The notes: generated from the letters alone by a model not told the origin. A stretch of 64,000 nucleotides of DNA from Exiguobacterium sibiricum 7-3 (GCF_000620865.1 NZ_KK211190.1:1315971-1379970); one strand, 5' to 3'. Counted from the first letter of the stretch, positions 53,951 through 62,391 are shown. Translations and numbers: made by a program.

Positions 53951-55108
53951 TTAAAGTAGTCTTGTTTTTAACACACCGGGAATGGTATTTAATTGTTGTA
54001 ATGAGATTGCTTCATCCAAATGGTTATCGATATCGATGATCGTGTAGGCGATACCATCCTTGCTGCCATTGATCATGTTGGCGATGTTGATTTGTTCTGT
54101 CGCAAGGACGGAAGCGATTTGACCGACCATGTTCGGGATGTTCTGATGCGCGATCGTGATACGTCGTTTACCGGAATAGGGTAACTCGACGGACGGGAAA
54201 TTGACTGCGTTCCGGATATTACCGGTTTCGAGGAACAGCTTTAATTGATCGACAGCCATGATGGCACAATTTTCTTCGGCTTCCGCTGTCGACGCACCGA
54301 TGTGCGGCAACGGAGTGACACGAGGCAGAGAGAGAATGAAGGCATTCGGGAAATCAGTGACATAGTTGGCCAGACGGCCGGACTTCAAGACAGTGGCCAA
54401 AGCCTGTTCGTCGATTAATTCGCCGCGGGAGAAATTAAGCAAGGTTGCCCCTTGTTTGATTTTCCCAAGCAGCCGTTCATCAAGCAGATGTTGGGTCGCG
54501 TCAATCAATGGCAGATGCAACGTAATGTAATCGCTTGTCGCGAGCAACTCTTCAAGGTTGGTGACACGGTGCACTTGATTCGAGACACGCCATGCCGATT
54601 CTACAGACATGTGGGGATCGTAGCCGGAAACCGTCATACCGAGTTCGTGAAGCGTATTCGCTAAACTCGCTCCGATGGCGCCAAGGCCGACGATGCCGAT
54701 TCGTTTCCCGAGTAATTCGGTACCGGCAAATTGTTTTTTATTCGCTTCAATCCGCTCCGGGATATCCGGTCCGCGCAGATTGTTTGTCCACAAGATGCTC
54801 GGAATTAATTTCCGGGCAGTCAAGAACAGGCTTGCGATGACAAGCTCTTTGACGGCATTGGCATTCGCACCAGGAGTCGAGAAAACGGGAATACCCCGAT
54901 TCGCCAATTGATCGAGCGGGATGTTATTGACACCGACGCCGGCACGGGCGACAGCTTTCAAGGAAGTTGGAAATTTCATGCCGTGTAAGTCTTTGCTGCG
55001 GACAAGAAAGGCATCCGCTGTTTCGATGTCTTGTTTAACGACATATTGATCGGTGAAGCGCTTTAATCCTTTTTCAGACACGTCATTCCAAAGTTGTACA
55101 TGATACAT
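53951..55108 (-). CDS. serA: D-3-phosphoglycerate dehydrogenase, short ACT type
   Basis: 385 residues. NAD-dependent oxidation of 3-phosphoglycerate, first step of serine synthesis. The order is substrate domain, NAD domain with GIVGLGAIGASLANTL (about 140-155), catalytic His in PLPHIGASTAEAEEN, and a C-terminal ACT domain (about 315-385), where serine may bind. It lacks the extra domain of the 525-residue Bacillus subtilis enzyme. The ATG follows directly on the serC stop, with CAGGGGG as ribosome binding site. Confidence 0.92.
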   Translation of the reverse strand: MYHVQLWNDVSEKGLKRFTDQYVVKQDIETADAFLVRSKDLHGMKFPTSLKAVARAGVGVNNIPLDQLANRGIPVFSTPGANANAVKELVIASLFLTARKLIPSILWTNNLRGPDIPERIEANKKQFAGTELLGKRIGIVGLGAIGASLANTLHELGMTVSGYDPHMSVESAWRVSNQVHRVTNLEELLATSDYITLHLPLIDATQHLLDERLLGKIKQGATLLNFSRGELIDEQALATVLKSGRLANYVTDFPNAFILSLPRVTPLPHIGASTAEAEENCAIMAVDQLKLFLETGNIRNAVNFPSVELPYSGKRRITIAHQNIPNMVGQIASVLATEQINIANMINGSKDGIAYTIIDIDNHLDEAISLQQLNTIPGVLKTRLL

Positions 55109-56173
55109 TTAACGTTCCCCCTGTTCGAATCGTTGTAAGATGGCGATAAGGGCATCGACGCCTGCGGTTGGCATCGCGTTATAGAGACTTGCGCGCATTC
55201 CTCCGACAGAACGATGTCCTTTTAAATTCACGAGCTGATGACGTTCTGCAAATTGCAGAAATTGTTTATCCAAATCCGTTTGACCGGTAGTAAAAGGAAT
55301 GTTCATTCGGCTCCGGTCCGGTAAGGCGACGTGATTTGAAAACAGGACGGATTGGTCCAAGTACGCATAGAGGGAAGCGGCTTGCCGGTGATTACGCGCG
55401 ACGACCGTATCGAATCCCTGCTCCTTGATCCATTCGAGGACCAGTTTCGTCAAATAGATGCTGTATGTGGGCGGTGTATTGTAAAGTGAATGATGGGTAG
55501 CGTGTGTATCGTACCGCAAATAGGAACCTAAGCGGTCCGGCGTACGCTGTAACAGCTTATCTTTTATGATGACAAGCGTCATTCCGGCTGATCCGAGATT
55601 CTTTTGAGCCCCCGCATAAATTACGTCAAACTGACTGACATCAATCGGTTCCGATAAGATAGAGGAAGAGAAGTCGGCTACTAATGGAACATCGACTTGT
55701 GGGACTTCGGTAAAAGTCGTCCCTTCAAGCGTATTGTTCCATGTGATATGCAGATAATCCGCCTCAGAACGGATGGGACCGGTCGGAATCGAACGATAGC
55801 TGTCCTCTTTAGATGAAGCAACGATGTTTGTCTTTACAAAAGCCTGGGCATCCTGCATCGCTTTTTGTGACCAGCTGCCCGTATCGATGAAGTCCACGTG
55901 ACGCCGATCCGTTGCTAAGTTCAGCGGTAACATGGAAAACTGAAGTGTCGCACCGCCTTGTAAAAACAAGACACGGTAATGATCCGGAATCTGTAAGAGT
56001 TCCCGAAGCAGAGCCTCTGTATCCTGAAGGATGTTTTCAAACAAGGTGGAACGATGACTTAATTCCAAAACGGATTGTCCAGAACCTTGGTAATTCAGAA
56101 GCTCTGATTGAGCTTTAAGTAAAACAGGTACCGGTAGGACTGCCGGACCAGCTGAAAAGTTAAAAACCGTCAT
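55109..56173 (-). CDS. serC: Phosphoserine aminotransferase
   Basis: 354 residues. PLP enzyme making 3-phosphoserine from 3-phosphohydroxypyruvate and glutamate. It starts with VFNFSAGPAVLP. The substrate-phosphate and PLP segments are HRSTLFENI, LFLQGGATLQFSMLP and the Schiff-base Lys in YAGAQKNLGSAGMTLV (about K190). GGAGGCGGA lies before ATG 56173; a GTG one codon earlier is possible. First gene of serC-serA-DUF1015. No T-box or known riboswitch is seen upstream. Confidence 0.94.
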   Translation of the reverse strand: MTVFNFSAGPAVLPVPVLLKAQSELLNYQGSGQSVLELSHRSTLFENILQDTEALLRELLQIPDHYRVLFLQGGATLQFSMLPLNLATDRRHVDFIDTGSWSQKAMQDAQAFVKTNIVASSKEDSYRSIPTGPIRSEADYLHITWNNTLEGTTFTEVPQVDVPLVADFSSSILSEPIDVSQFDVIYAGAQKNLGSAGMTLVIIKDKLLQRTPDRLGSYLRYDTHATHHSLYNTPPTYSIYLTKLVLEWIKEQGFDTVVARNHRQAASLYAYLDQSVLFSNHVALPDRSRMNIPFTTGQTDLDKQFLQFAERHQLVNLKGHRSVGGMRASLYNAMPTAGVDALIAILQRFEQGER

Positions 56174-56303
56174 CACATTCCGCCTCCAATAATTTTCAGA
56201 AAATATTCACAACTAAAGTGTAACGGAATGAAAACAGTTAATCAAACTTCATTTCAAATGGAACTTGAACTTTTCAGAACAGAGGGGAAGAATCGTTCAA
56301 CAG

Positions 56304-56337
56304 AAAAAGACCAGTTCTCCTGTAGAGAGACTGATCT
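56304..56337 (-). terminator. Terminator of the NTF2-like gene
   Basis: AGATCAGT...ACTGGTCT stem with a small bulge, then TTTTT on the minus strand. Confidence 0.65.
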
Positions 56338-56366
56338 GATCGATGTATCTGAAGAAGGTATTGAAT

Positions 56367-56753
56367 TCAAGACGGGTCAAGCGGCGTAAGTTGGTGAAAG
56401 TGCCATTTCCAGCCCTCGTTCGTCCAGTGATAAAGTGAAACGCTCCGGAAGCGACCGACGTACATGCTGCGACCGTATGAGAAATGATCTTCCACGATTT
56501 CCTGCACCAGGGCCGTCGTGTCGAAGACTTCGACCACCATCGACTCGCTGAGTTGATCGCTCCATTGGATTTGATCCGGGTCGACATAATGATCGAGATA
56601 CGTCTCGGCATCGAACTGCCGGCCTTGTCCATCAACAAAAGAAAAATCGGGTGATAACAACTGATGCATCTCTTTTCGGTTGCCCTGCATCAAATAAGCA
56701 TGTCGATTTGTCAGGAGAAGCTGAAGCTGTTCATGTTTAGCTGAAGTTTCCAT
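56367..56753 (-). CDS. NTF2-like protein (DUF4440/SnoaL-like)
   Basis: 128 residues, cone-shaped NTF2-like fold. The N-terminal helix METSAKHEQLQLLLTNRHAYLMQGNRKEMHQLLSPDF and the phrase FSFVDGQGR are typical. The C terminus YHWTNEGWKWHFHQLTPL matches DUF4440 proteins. Function is unknown and members range from enzymes to ligand binders. ATG 56753 has AAAGGATG upstream; the frame is open to 56822. Single gene with its own terminator. Confidence 0.75.
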   Translation of the reverse strand: METSAKHEQLQLLLTNRHAYLMQGNRKEMHQLLSPDFSFVDGQGRQFDAETYLDHYVDPDQIQWSDQLSESMVVEVFDTTALVQEIVEDHFSYGRSMYVGRFRSVSLYHWTNEGWKWHFHQLTPLDPS

Positions 56754-56803
56754 GAGAATCATCCTTTCGTTCTTACATGAATGATGAGATTTCAAAAGAT
56801 AAA

Positions 56804-56835
56804 ACAAAAAAAGACTCTGCAACAGCAGAGTCTTG
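56804..56835 (-). terminator. Terminator of the cold-shock gene
   Basis: AAGACTCTGC/GCAGAGTCTT stem, 4-nt loop, seven T on the minus strand. Confidence 0.93.
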
Positions 56836-56840
56836 GAAAA

Positions 56841-57041
56841 TTAAAGTTTAGTAACGTTAGTTGCTTGCGGTCCGCGTTGGCCTTCTTCAACTTCAAACGA
56901 AACTTCTTGACCTTCGTCAAGTGATTTGAAACCGTCTGTTTGGATAGCTGAGAAGTGAACGAAAACGTCGTCGCCGCTTTCACGTTCGATGAAGCCAAAA
57001 CCTTTTTCTGCGTTAAACCATTTTACTTTACCTTGTTCCAT
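56841..57041 (-). CDS. Cold-shock protein (Csp family)
   Basis: 66 residues, single OB-fold that binds single-stranded RNA and acts as RNA chaperone. RNP1 is KGFGFIER and RNP2 is DVFVHFSAI; the start [17 protein letters not shown] is canonical. The promoter predicts a leader of about 110 nt, as usual for cold-shock mRNAs. Its ribosome binding site is AGGAGG (rc of 57049-57054). Monocistronic. Which of the several Csp paralogues it is cannot be told. Confidence 0.96.
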   Translation of the reverse strand: MEQGKVKWFNAEKGFGFIERESGDDVFVHFSAIQTDGFKSLDEGQEVSFEVEEGQRGPQATNVTKL

Positions 57042-57155
57042 GTGTGTTGCCTCCTGCGTATGACTAAGTCACACTGATTATTACTACTGTGATCAATTTC
57101 ATCGAGTCGAAAGTGTAAACTTTGTATCTCCACCGAACAACAATAATTACTTAAT

Positions 57156-57164
57156 AATATAACA
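57156..57164 (-). promoter_or_regulatory. Extended -10 promoter of the cold-shock gene
   Basis: Minus strand TGTTATATT, that is TG-N-TATATT, with a poor -35. The predicted start leaves a leader of roughly 110 nt before the csp ATG. Confidence 0.5.
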
Positions 57165-57320
57165 TGGTCTCTAAGAAAAAGGAAGTAATAAACAAAATAA
57201 ATGATATCTCGCCTAAAATTTATCAGAATCCATTAAGTAATGGAGCGTTAAAAGGAATTGGCGTCTCGTGGTCCGAATACATGAATCTAAGTAAATAAGT
57301 AGAAGGATTCAGTCAATTGT

Positions 57321-57575
57321 TTATCCGACCGGTTCACGTTGAGACCTGGCTTGTTTCACTGCACTGATTAAATAACCATGAATCGATGCGTATCGTTTAG
57401 GATTTGTCCAGACATCATGGAAAATTTGTTTTAGAGTAAGTTGGATGCGCCGTTCATCGGACAACATTCGTGTTAATAACAGATATAACGATTTTTCATA
57501 CCGGTCATATAACAATTCGAGAGCGTATCTATTTTTTAGTTCGATTTGTTGGAATAACTCTTTATCAGTTCGCAT
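57321..57575 (-). CDS. Small protein consisting only of sigma-70 region 2, RsoA-like
   Basis: 84 residues. ALELLYDRYEKSLYLLLTRMLSDERRIQLTLKQIFHDVWTNP-type sequence corresponds to region 2 of ECF sigma factors (core binding and -10 recognition), followed by YASIHGYLISAVKQARSQ. Region 4 is absent and I find no frame downstream that could supply it. AAGGAGGAG lies before the ATG, so it is expressed rather than a relic. Bacillus subtilis has a comparable split system, with region 2 in RsoA (79 residues) and region 4 in SigO. No SigO partner is in the window. Confidence 0.6.
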   Translation of the reverse strand: MRTDKELFQQIELKNRYALELLYDRYEKSLYLLLTRMLSDERRIQLTLKQIFHDVWTNPKRYASIHGYLISAVKQARSQREPVG

Positions 57576-57593
57576 GCTCTCCTCCTTGTAGTC

Positions 57594-57615
57594 GTTTACA
57601 TCTTATTTTGTAAAC
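57594..57615. promoter_or_regulatory. GTTTAC-N10-GTAAAC dyad between divergent genes
   Basis: Perfect 6-bp dyad 19 nt upstream of the sigma-like gene start, with a further GTTAC at 57621. A second perfect dyad, AATATCAAA-N11-TTTGATATT (57658-57686), lies on the GNAT side. Both are candidate operators. Confidence 0.4.
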
Positions 57616-57732
57616 ACTTTGTTACTTGTTTGTTGTTGTAATTTTCCCGATAAAAAAAATATCAAACACCTTAACTCTTTGATATTAAGATATTTAAGGA
57701 ATAAGTTAGTCACAAAGAAGGAGAATGACGCC

Positions 57733-58269
57733 ATGAATTCGATTTATTTACGTGTGTATACGAAAGAAGACGCACAGGCATTGCTCGATCTCAGCATTCG
57801 AAACCAAGGACATTTTGAATATTGGATGCCGGTCAAACCCCCAAAAGATACCTATACGTTGCCGAAACAACTTGAGCGAATTCAACAGTTGGAAGAGAAC
57901 CAAAAAGCAGACCGTTCGTATGCGTTCGGGATATTTTTAACAGAAACGAATCAACTGGTCGGAGAAGTGTCTGCGGCGTTCGTCGAACGTTTCCCGACAG
58001 AGACGTGTATGATCGGGTATCAACTTGATCAGCAGTATAACGGGCAAGGGATCATGTCAATAGCTGTCCGCCAAGCTGCGCGTCTCTTGTTCGATGAGTA
58101 CCAGTTCCACCGTTTGCGGGCCGAAGTCATGCCTGAGAATATCGGATCGATCCGCGTCTTGGAAAAAGTAGGATTCAGACAGGAAGGGGTCGCAAAAAAG
58201 AGTTTGTTCATTAACGGTGCCTGGGAAGACTTCGTATTGTTTGCACTATTAAAAGAAGAACTCGATTAA
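57733..58269 (+). CDS. GNAT acetyltransferase, RimJ/RimL type
   Basis: 178 residues. The N-terminal YLRVYTKEDAQALLDLSIRN and the acetyl-CoA loop in QYNGQGIMSIAVRQA (about 100-115) are typical, as are HRLRAEVMPENIGSIRVLEKVGFRQEGVAKKSLFINGAWEDFVLFALL. Family members acetylate ribosomal protein N termini or other amines. AAGGAG lies 10 nt before ATG 57733; the frame open from 57619 runs through the promoter. A 17-bp tandem duplication across the stop codon has changed the C terminus. Confidence 0.87.
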   Translation: MNSIYLRVYTKEDAQALLDLSIRNQGHFEYWMPVKPPKDTYTLPKQLERIQQLEENQKADRSYAFGIFLTETNQLVGEVSAAFVERFPTETCMIGYQLDQQYNGQGIMSIAVRQAARLLFDEYQFHRLRAEVMPENIGSIRVLEKVGFRQEGVAKKSLFINGAWEDFVLFALLKEELD

Positions 58270-58282
58270 AAGAAGAACTCGA
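58249..58282 (+). repeat. 17-bp perfect tandem duplication across the stop codon of the GNAT gene
   Basis: TTAAAAGAAGAACTCGA occurs twice back to back. The first copy ends the gene (LKEELD stop). Without the insertion the frame would end LKEELE and then TGA from the second copy, so the duplication changed the last residue and the stop. Confidence 0.9.
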
Positions 58283-58347
58283 ATGAAGAGAAACGCTTGA
58301 GTACAGTCTTTTAGTCATACATCAGGATTGTCAAAGGAGAAAGATTT

Positions 58348-58869
58348 ATGCCCATGTCGACTTATTACCAGAATCTGCGTCAAAAAATAGGAAATCAATT
58401 GTTGTTCACGCCGTCTGTCGGTGCAATTATCCGCGATGCTTCCGGGCGAATCTTATTCCAAGATCCGGGAGGTCCATTCTGGAGCCTTCCGGCGGGCGCG
58501 ATCGAACCGGGCGAGCCGCCGGCAAAAGCGGTAATCCGTGAAGTATATGAAGAAACTGGATTGATTGTCCGTCCGGTCCGCCTGATCGGCTGTTTTGGAG
58601 GAGAGGCGTTTCGCCTGACCTACCCGGATCAAAACCAGGTGGAGTATATCGCCTTTATTTTTGCGTGTGATGTGTTGGAAGGAACGTTAACAGCGATTGA
58701 CGGAGAATCCAAACAACTGTGTTATTTTGACAGGAAAGATCGTCCACCCTTAGCGTTTCCTTATCCCGAGCATATTTTTGAAACAGGAACGAAAAGTAGC
58801 TTTTTTGAATGGGAAGAAGCATGGATTGATCAATTAAAGATGGAATACTCTATAAAAGACGAACATTAA
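58348..58869 (+). CDS. Nudix hydrolase
   Basis: 173 residues. The Nudix box is complete from G498-equivalent GAIEPGEPPAKAVIREVYEETGLIV-type sequence (GX5EX7REUXEEXGU, about residues 51-73). It hydrolyses a nucleoside diphosphate linked to some moiety; the substrate is not readable. GGAGAAAG lies before the ATG. It is the gene before guaC, but guaC has its own promoter. Bacillus relatives are annotated as MutT-like or ADP-ribose pyrophosphatase-like. Confidence 0.87.
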   Translation: MPMSTYYQNLRQKIGNQLLFTPSVGAIIRDASGRILFQDPGGPFWSLPAGAIEPGEPPAKAVIREVYEETGLIVRPVRLIGCFGGEAFRLTYPDQNQVEYIAFIFACDVLEGTLTAIDGESKQLCYFDRKDRPPLAFPYPEHIFETGTKSSFFEWEEAWIDQLKMEYSIKDEH

Positions 58870-58911
58870 AAGTTTTTTGAATAAAAAAATATGCTTTTTA
58901 GTGATTTTATT

Positions 58912-58940
58912 TTGACAAGCTTCCTAATGTTCGATATAGT
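58912..58940 (+). promoter_or_regulatory. Sigma-A promoter of guaC
   Basis: TTGACA, 17-nt spacer, TATAGT. The predicted start is near 58947, inside PurBox 1. Confidence 0.85.
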
Positions 58941-58944
58941 ATCC

Positions 58945-58988
58945 AAGTACGAACGTTACTATTTAATTAATAAAAAATATTCGTTATT
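58945..58988 (+). promoter_or_regulatory. PurBox pair (PurR operator) upstream of guaC
   Basis: CGAA (58950) and TTCG (58980) are 26 nt apart, the spacing of paired 14-bp PurBoxes (16 nt between them). The flanks AAGTACGAACGTTA and, reversed, AAATAACGAATATT fit AWWWCGAACWWT with few mismatches. Confidence 0.6.
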
Positions 58989-59001
58989 TGGGGTGCTAGT
59001 G

Positions 59002-59985
59002 ATGGATGTAGTTTTTGATTATGAAGATATTCAATTAATTCCTGCAAAATCAATCGTAGGAAGCCGGTCGGAATGTGATACGACGGTTGAGTTTGGTGGA
59101 CGACGCTTTAAGTTACCGGTCGTTCCGGCCAATATGCAGACGATCATTGACGAAAAAATTGCGACTTATTTGGCAGAGAACGGTTACTTTTACATCATGC
59201 ATCGTTTCGAGCCCGAAACACGACTGGATTTTGTCCGGTCGATGCAAAAACGCCATTTGATTGCATCAATCAGTGTTGGCGTAAAAGCGGAAGAATATAC
59301 ATTCGTCGAGACGTTGGCACAAGAAGGCTTGACGCCAGAATATATCACGATTGACATCGCTCATGGTCATTCGGAAGCGGTCATTCGGATGATCCAACAT
59401 ATCAAACTGCTGTTACCGGACAGTTTTGTTATTGCTGGAAACGTCGGGACACCGGAAGCCGTTCGTGAATTGGAACACGCAGGAGCAGACGCGACAAAAG
59501 TTGGAATTGGTCCAGGTAAAGTATGTATTACGAAAATTAAAACGGGATTTGGTACGGGAGGCTGGCAATTGGCGGCATTAAGATGGTGTGCCAAAGCTGC
59601 CAGTAAACCAATTATCGCTGATGGCGGTATCCGGACCCACGGCGACATTGCAAAATCGGTTCGTTTTGGGGCGACGATGGTGATGATCGGTTCACTGTTT
59701 GCGGGACACGAAGAGTCTCCAGGTGAGACGCACGAAGTTGATGGATTACGCGTTAAAGAATATTTTGGTTCGGCGTCCGAGTTTCAAAAAGGTGAAAAAA
59801 AGAACGTCGAAGGAAAAAAAGTGTTTGTTGAACATAAAGGCAGCTTGTCAGAGACGTTGATTGAAATGGAGCAAGATTTACAGTCTGCGATTTCGTACGC
59901 GGGCGGTAACAAACTGCAAGCAATCAGGACTGTCGATTATGTGGTCGTCAAAAATTCAATTTTTAACGGCGATAAAGTGTATTAA
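59002..59985 (+). CDS. guaC: GMP reductase
   Basis: 327 residues. NADPH-dependent deamination of GMP to IMP. The IMPDH/GMPR barrel has the catalytic Cys C175 in [18 protein letters not shown]. This is the GMPR form: no CBS domains, and [14 protein letters not shown] is typical of the bacterial type-2 group. [31 protein letters not shown] binds the phosphate. GGGGTG precedes ATG 59002; the longer ORF from 58891 begins before the promoter. Confidence 0.94.
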   Translation: MDVVFDYEDIQLIPAKSIVGSRSECDTTVEFGGRRFKLPVVPANMQTIIDEKIATYLAENGYFYIMHRFEPETRLDFVRSMQKRHLIASISVGVKAEEYTFVETLAQEGLTPEYITIDIAHGHSEAVIRMIQHIKLLLPDSFVIAGNVGTPEAVRELEHAGADATKVGIGPGKVCITKIKTGFGTGGWQLAALRWCAKAASKPIIADGGIRTHGDIAKSVRFGATMVMIGSLFAGHEESPGETHEVDGLRVKEYFGSASEFQKGEKKNVEGKKVFVEHKGSLSETLIEMEQDLQSAISYAGGNKLQAIRTVDYVVVKNSIFNGDKVY

Positions 59986-59992
59986 GCTGGAG

Positions 59993-60028
59993 AAAGCGGC
60001 ATCCTTACAAGGTGTCGCTTCTTTTTTT
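59993..60028 (+). terminator. Terminator of guaC
   Basis: AAGCGGCATCCTT pairs with AAGGTGTCGCTT (wobble and one mismatch), then seven T. Confidence 0.8.
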
Positions 60029-60035
60029 ATTTCAT

Positions 60036-60049
60036 TGAGAGCGCTTACT
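60036..60049 (+). promoter_or_regulatory. cre-like site upstream of egtB
   Basis: TGAGAGCGCTTACT has the cre core AGCGCTTAC and two mismatches to the consensus, 70 nt before egtB. Confidence 0.35.
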
Positions 60050-60117
60050 TGAAAGTGGAAAGGGTAAAGAGAATGGTGCATATTTTCAGAAAAATCCATT
60101 TAAAGGAGTGCTTTGAA

Positions 60118-61389
60118 GTGAGACTGGAAACGACGACTTACTTAGTAGACAAGTTTTCTGCTGTCCGCAATCAAACCTTAGCATTGATCGAACCGCTCGA
60201 ACCGGAGGATTTTATTATTCAAGCCAGCCCGGATGTCAGCCCGCCGAAATGGCATATCGCGCATACCACATGGTTTTTTGAGCGGATGATCCTCCAGGAA
60301 TATGATGACCAGTATACAGTGTTTCATCCAAAGTATAACTATTTGTTCAATTCCTACTATAATTCGATTGGACCTTACCAACCGCGTCACCAACGAGGTG
60401 TTCTGTCTCGGCCAACCGTCGAGGAAATACTTGCTTACCGAATGCATGTGGACAAAGCAATCTTGTCCCTGTTGCAACAAAAGCGAGAAACTCCCGTTCA
60501 GCAAAAACTGGAGCAACTGATTGAAATGGGGCTACAACATGAACAGCAACATCAGGAATTAATCTTGATGGACGTTAAGTACAACTTTTTTGCTAACCCC
60601 TTACTGCCTGCTTATCAAAATAAAACAGAACCTGAACGTACTTTTGGCGTTGACGGTTCACCGACATTTAAACGGTTTGAAGGAGGACTCGTTGAAATCG
60701 GTCATGATGGTCAAGGGTTTGCCTTTGATAATGAAAATCCAGTCCACAAAACCTGGCTCAACCCGTTTGAGTTGGCAAGCCGACCGGTCACCAACCGTGA
60801 GTTTCTGGCCTTCGTCGAAGCAGGCGGGTATGAACAGTCAGAGCATTGGTTGTCTGACGGGTTTCATGTCGTTAATCAACAAAGTTGGAAAGCACCTTTG
60901 TACTGGATGAAAAACGAACAAGGTGAGTGGTCCGTCTTTACATTAAACGGAATCAAACCGTTACACTTGGACGAACCTGTTTGTCATGTCAGTTTTTATG
61001 AAGCCGACGCCTACAGCCGCTGGTGTGGAAAACGATTACCGACCGAAGCGGAGTGGGAGTACGTCGGACGGCAGGTTGAACAACGAGGAAATATGATGGG
61101 AGAAGGGTCCTACCATCCTCGACCTGTCAGTTCTGATCTGCAAGAGATGACCGGCCTGTTCGGTGATGTCTGGGAATGGACTGCGAGTGCCTATGCACCG
61201 TATCCGGGAAGCCGGCCGCTAGAAGGCGCGTTAGGGGAATACAATGCGAAATTCATGTGTAACCAGATGGTGCTACGAGGAGGGGCATGCGTAACGCCGG
61301 ATGATCATATCCGCGAGACGTACCGTAATTTCTTTCCTCCGGATAAACGTTGGCAGTTCAGTGGTTTTCGGTTGGCAGGTGACCTTTAA
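60118..61389 (+). CDS. egtB: Ergothioneine biosynthesis sulfoxide synthase (EgtB)
   Basis: 423 residues. Non-haem iron enzyme that couples hercynine to a cysteine thiol with O2. The N-terminal DinB-like domain supplies the three iron ligands H49 (WHIAHT), H141 and H145 (LQHEQQHQE). The C-terminal FGE-sulfatase-like domain has VSFYEADAYSRWCGKRLPTEAEWE, FGDVWEWTAS and HIRETYRNFFPPDKRWQFSGFRL. GTG 60118 has AAAGGAG 9 nt upstream; an open frame from 60049 lacks one. egtD follows with no gap. No egtA is here, so the sulfur donor could be free cysteine. Confidence 0.9.
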   Translation: MRLETTTYLVDKFSAVRNQTLALIEPLEPEDFIIQASPDVSPPKWHIAHTTWFFERMILQEYDDQYTVFHPKYNYLFNSYYNSIGPYQPRHQRGVLSRPTVEEILAYRMHVDKAILSLLQQKRETPVQQKLEQLIEMGLQHEQQHQELILMDVKYNFFANPLLPAYQNKTEPERTFGVDGSPTFKRFEGGLVEIGHDGQGFAFDNENPVHKTWLNPFELASRPVTNREFLAFVEAGGYEQSEHWLSDGFHVVNQQSWKAPLYWMKNEQGEWSVFTLNGIKPLHLDEPVCHVSFYEADAYSRWCGKRLPTEAEWEYVGRQVEQRGNMMGEGSYHPRPVSSDLQEMTGLFGDVWEWTASAYAPYPGSRPLEGALGEYNAKFMCNQMVLRGGACVTPDDHIRETYRNFFPPDKRWQFSGFRLAGDL

Positions 61390-62346
61390 ATGAGTCAGCA
61401 GGTCAAAAGTTATGACATGTATACGAATCAACACAATATGCGTCAGGAAGTGTTGTACGGGTTATCGCAAGACAAGAAGACGCTCCAGGCAAAATATTTT
61501 TATGATCAAAGAGGGTCTGAATTATTCGAGCAAATTACACAACAACCGGAATATTATTTGACGAGAACGGAACTCGAGATTTTATCGCAGCATCAAGTGG
61601 CGATTGCCGATTGTATCGGACCGGTCCATACGCTGATTGAGTATGGAAGCGGCAGCAGTCGGAAAATCAAAAGTCTGCTCAGCTCATTACATCAGTTGGA
61701 GGCATATATGCCAATTGATATTTCCAAAGAGTTTTTGATTCAGTCCGCGCATCAACTTTCGCAAGACTATCCGACTTTGGATATCAAAGCCGTATGTGGT
61801 GATTATTCGACGCCACTGGTTCTGCCGATTGAAGACAAGCTAAAAAAAGTGATTTTCTTTCCCGGCTCAACCATCGGCAATTTTGATCCCGACGAGGCCG
61901 CTGCTTTTTTGAGTCGTTCGTGTCAACTGCTAGAAAAGGGTGACGGATTTTTGATCGGTATTGATACAAAAAAAGAGGTGACGGTCCTACACGACGCCTA
62001 TAACGATAAGGCGGGTGTGACGGCGCAGTTCAATTTGAACATTTTAAAGCATATCAATGAATCACTTGACGGAACGTTTGACCTGACATGGTTCGAACAT
62101 GTTGCGTTTTATAATGAAGTGCTTGGCCGGATTGAGATGCATCTGAGAAGTCGGATTGATCAACTGGTGACCGTCGCGGATCAGACATTTAGCTTTAAAC
62201 AAGGTGAAACCATCCATACGGAAAATTCCTATAAATACAGTGTGGATGACTTTCAAGTGTTGGCCAGACAAAATGGATTTACTCCGGTCACATGTTTTAC
62301 GGATCGAAATCAATATTTTAGTGTCCATTATCTAGAAAAGACATGA
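61390..62346 (+). CDS. egtD: L-histidine N-alpha-methyltransferase (EgtD)
   Basis: 318 residues. It trimethylates histidine with SAM to hercynine. The family signature KYFYDQRGSELFEQITQQPEYYLTRTE occupies about residues 35-61. The SAM motif is IEYGSGSSRKI (83-93). FPGSTIGNF, the histidine-binding ENSYKY segment (about 278) and the ending FTDRNQYFSVHYLE complete it. The ATG follows the egtB stop directly, with GGCAGGTGA as ribosome binding site, so the two are one operon. A perfect terminator ends it. Confidence 0.93.
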   Translation: MSQQVKSYDMYTNQHNMRQEVLYGLSQDKKTLQAKYFYDQRGSELFEQITQQPEYYLTRTELEILSQHQVAIADCIGPVHTLIEYGSGSSRKIKSLLSSLHQLEAYMPIDISKEFLIQSAHQLSQDYPTLDIKAVCGDYSTPLVLPIEDKLKKVIFFPGSTIGNFDPDEAAAFLSRSCQLLEKGDGFLIGIDTKKEVTVLHDAYNDKAGVTAQFNLNILKHINESLDGTFDLTWFEHVAFYNEVLGRIEMHLRSRIDQLVTVADQTFSFKQGETIHTENSYKYSVDDFQVLARQNGFTPVTCFTDRNQYFSVHYLEKT

Positions 62347-62347
62347 T

Positions 62348-62391
62348 GACAAAGAAACGACCATCCAATGGCGGATGGTCGTTTCTTTGTC
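62348..62391. terminator. Bidirectional terminator after egtD
   Basis: 19-bp perfect stem GACAAAGAAACGACCATCC and its complement with 6-nt loop. It overlaps the stop codon of the convergent CsaA-like gene by 2 nt. Confidence 0.92.

Noticed and set aside
56174-56303. Possible T-box or other riboswitch before serC
   Set aside because: The gap is short, with no specifier stem, no T-box sequence and no antiterminator.
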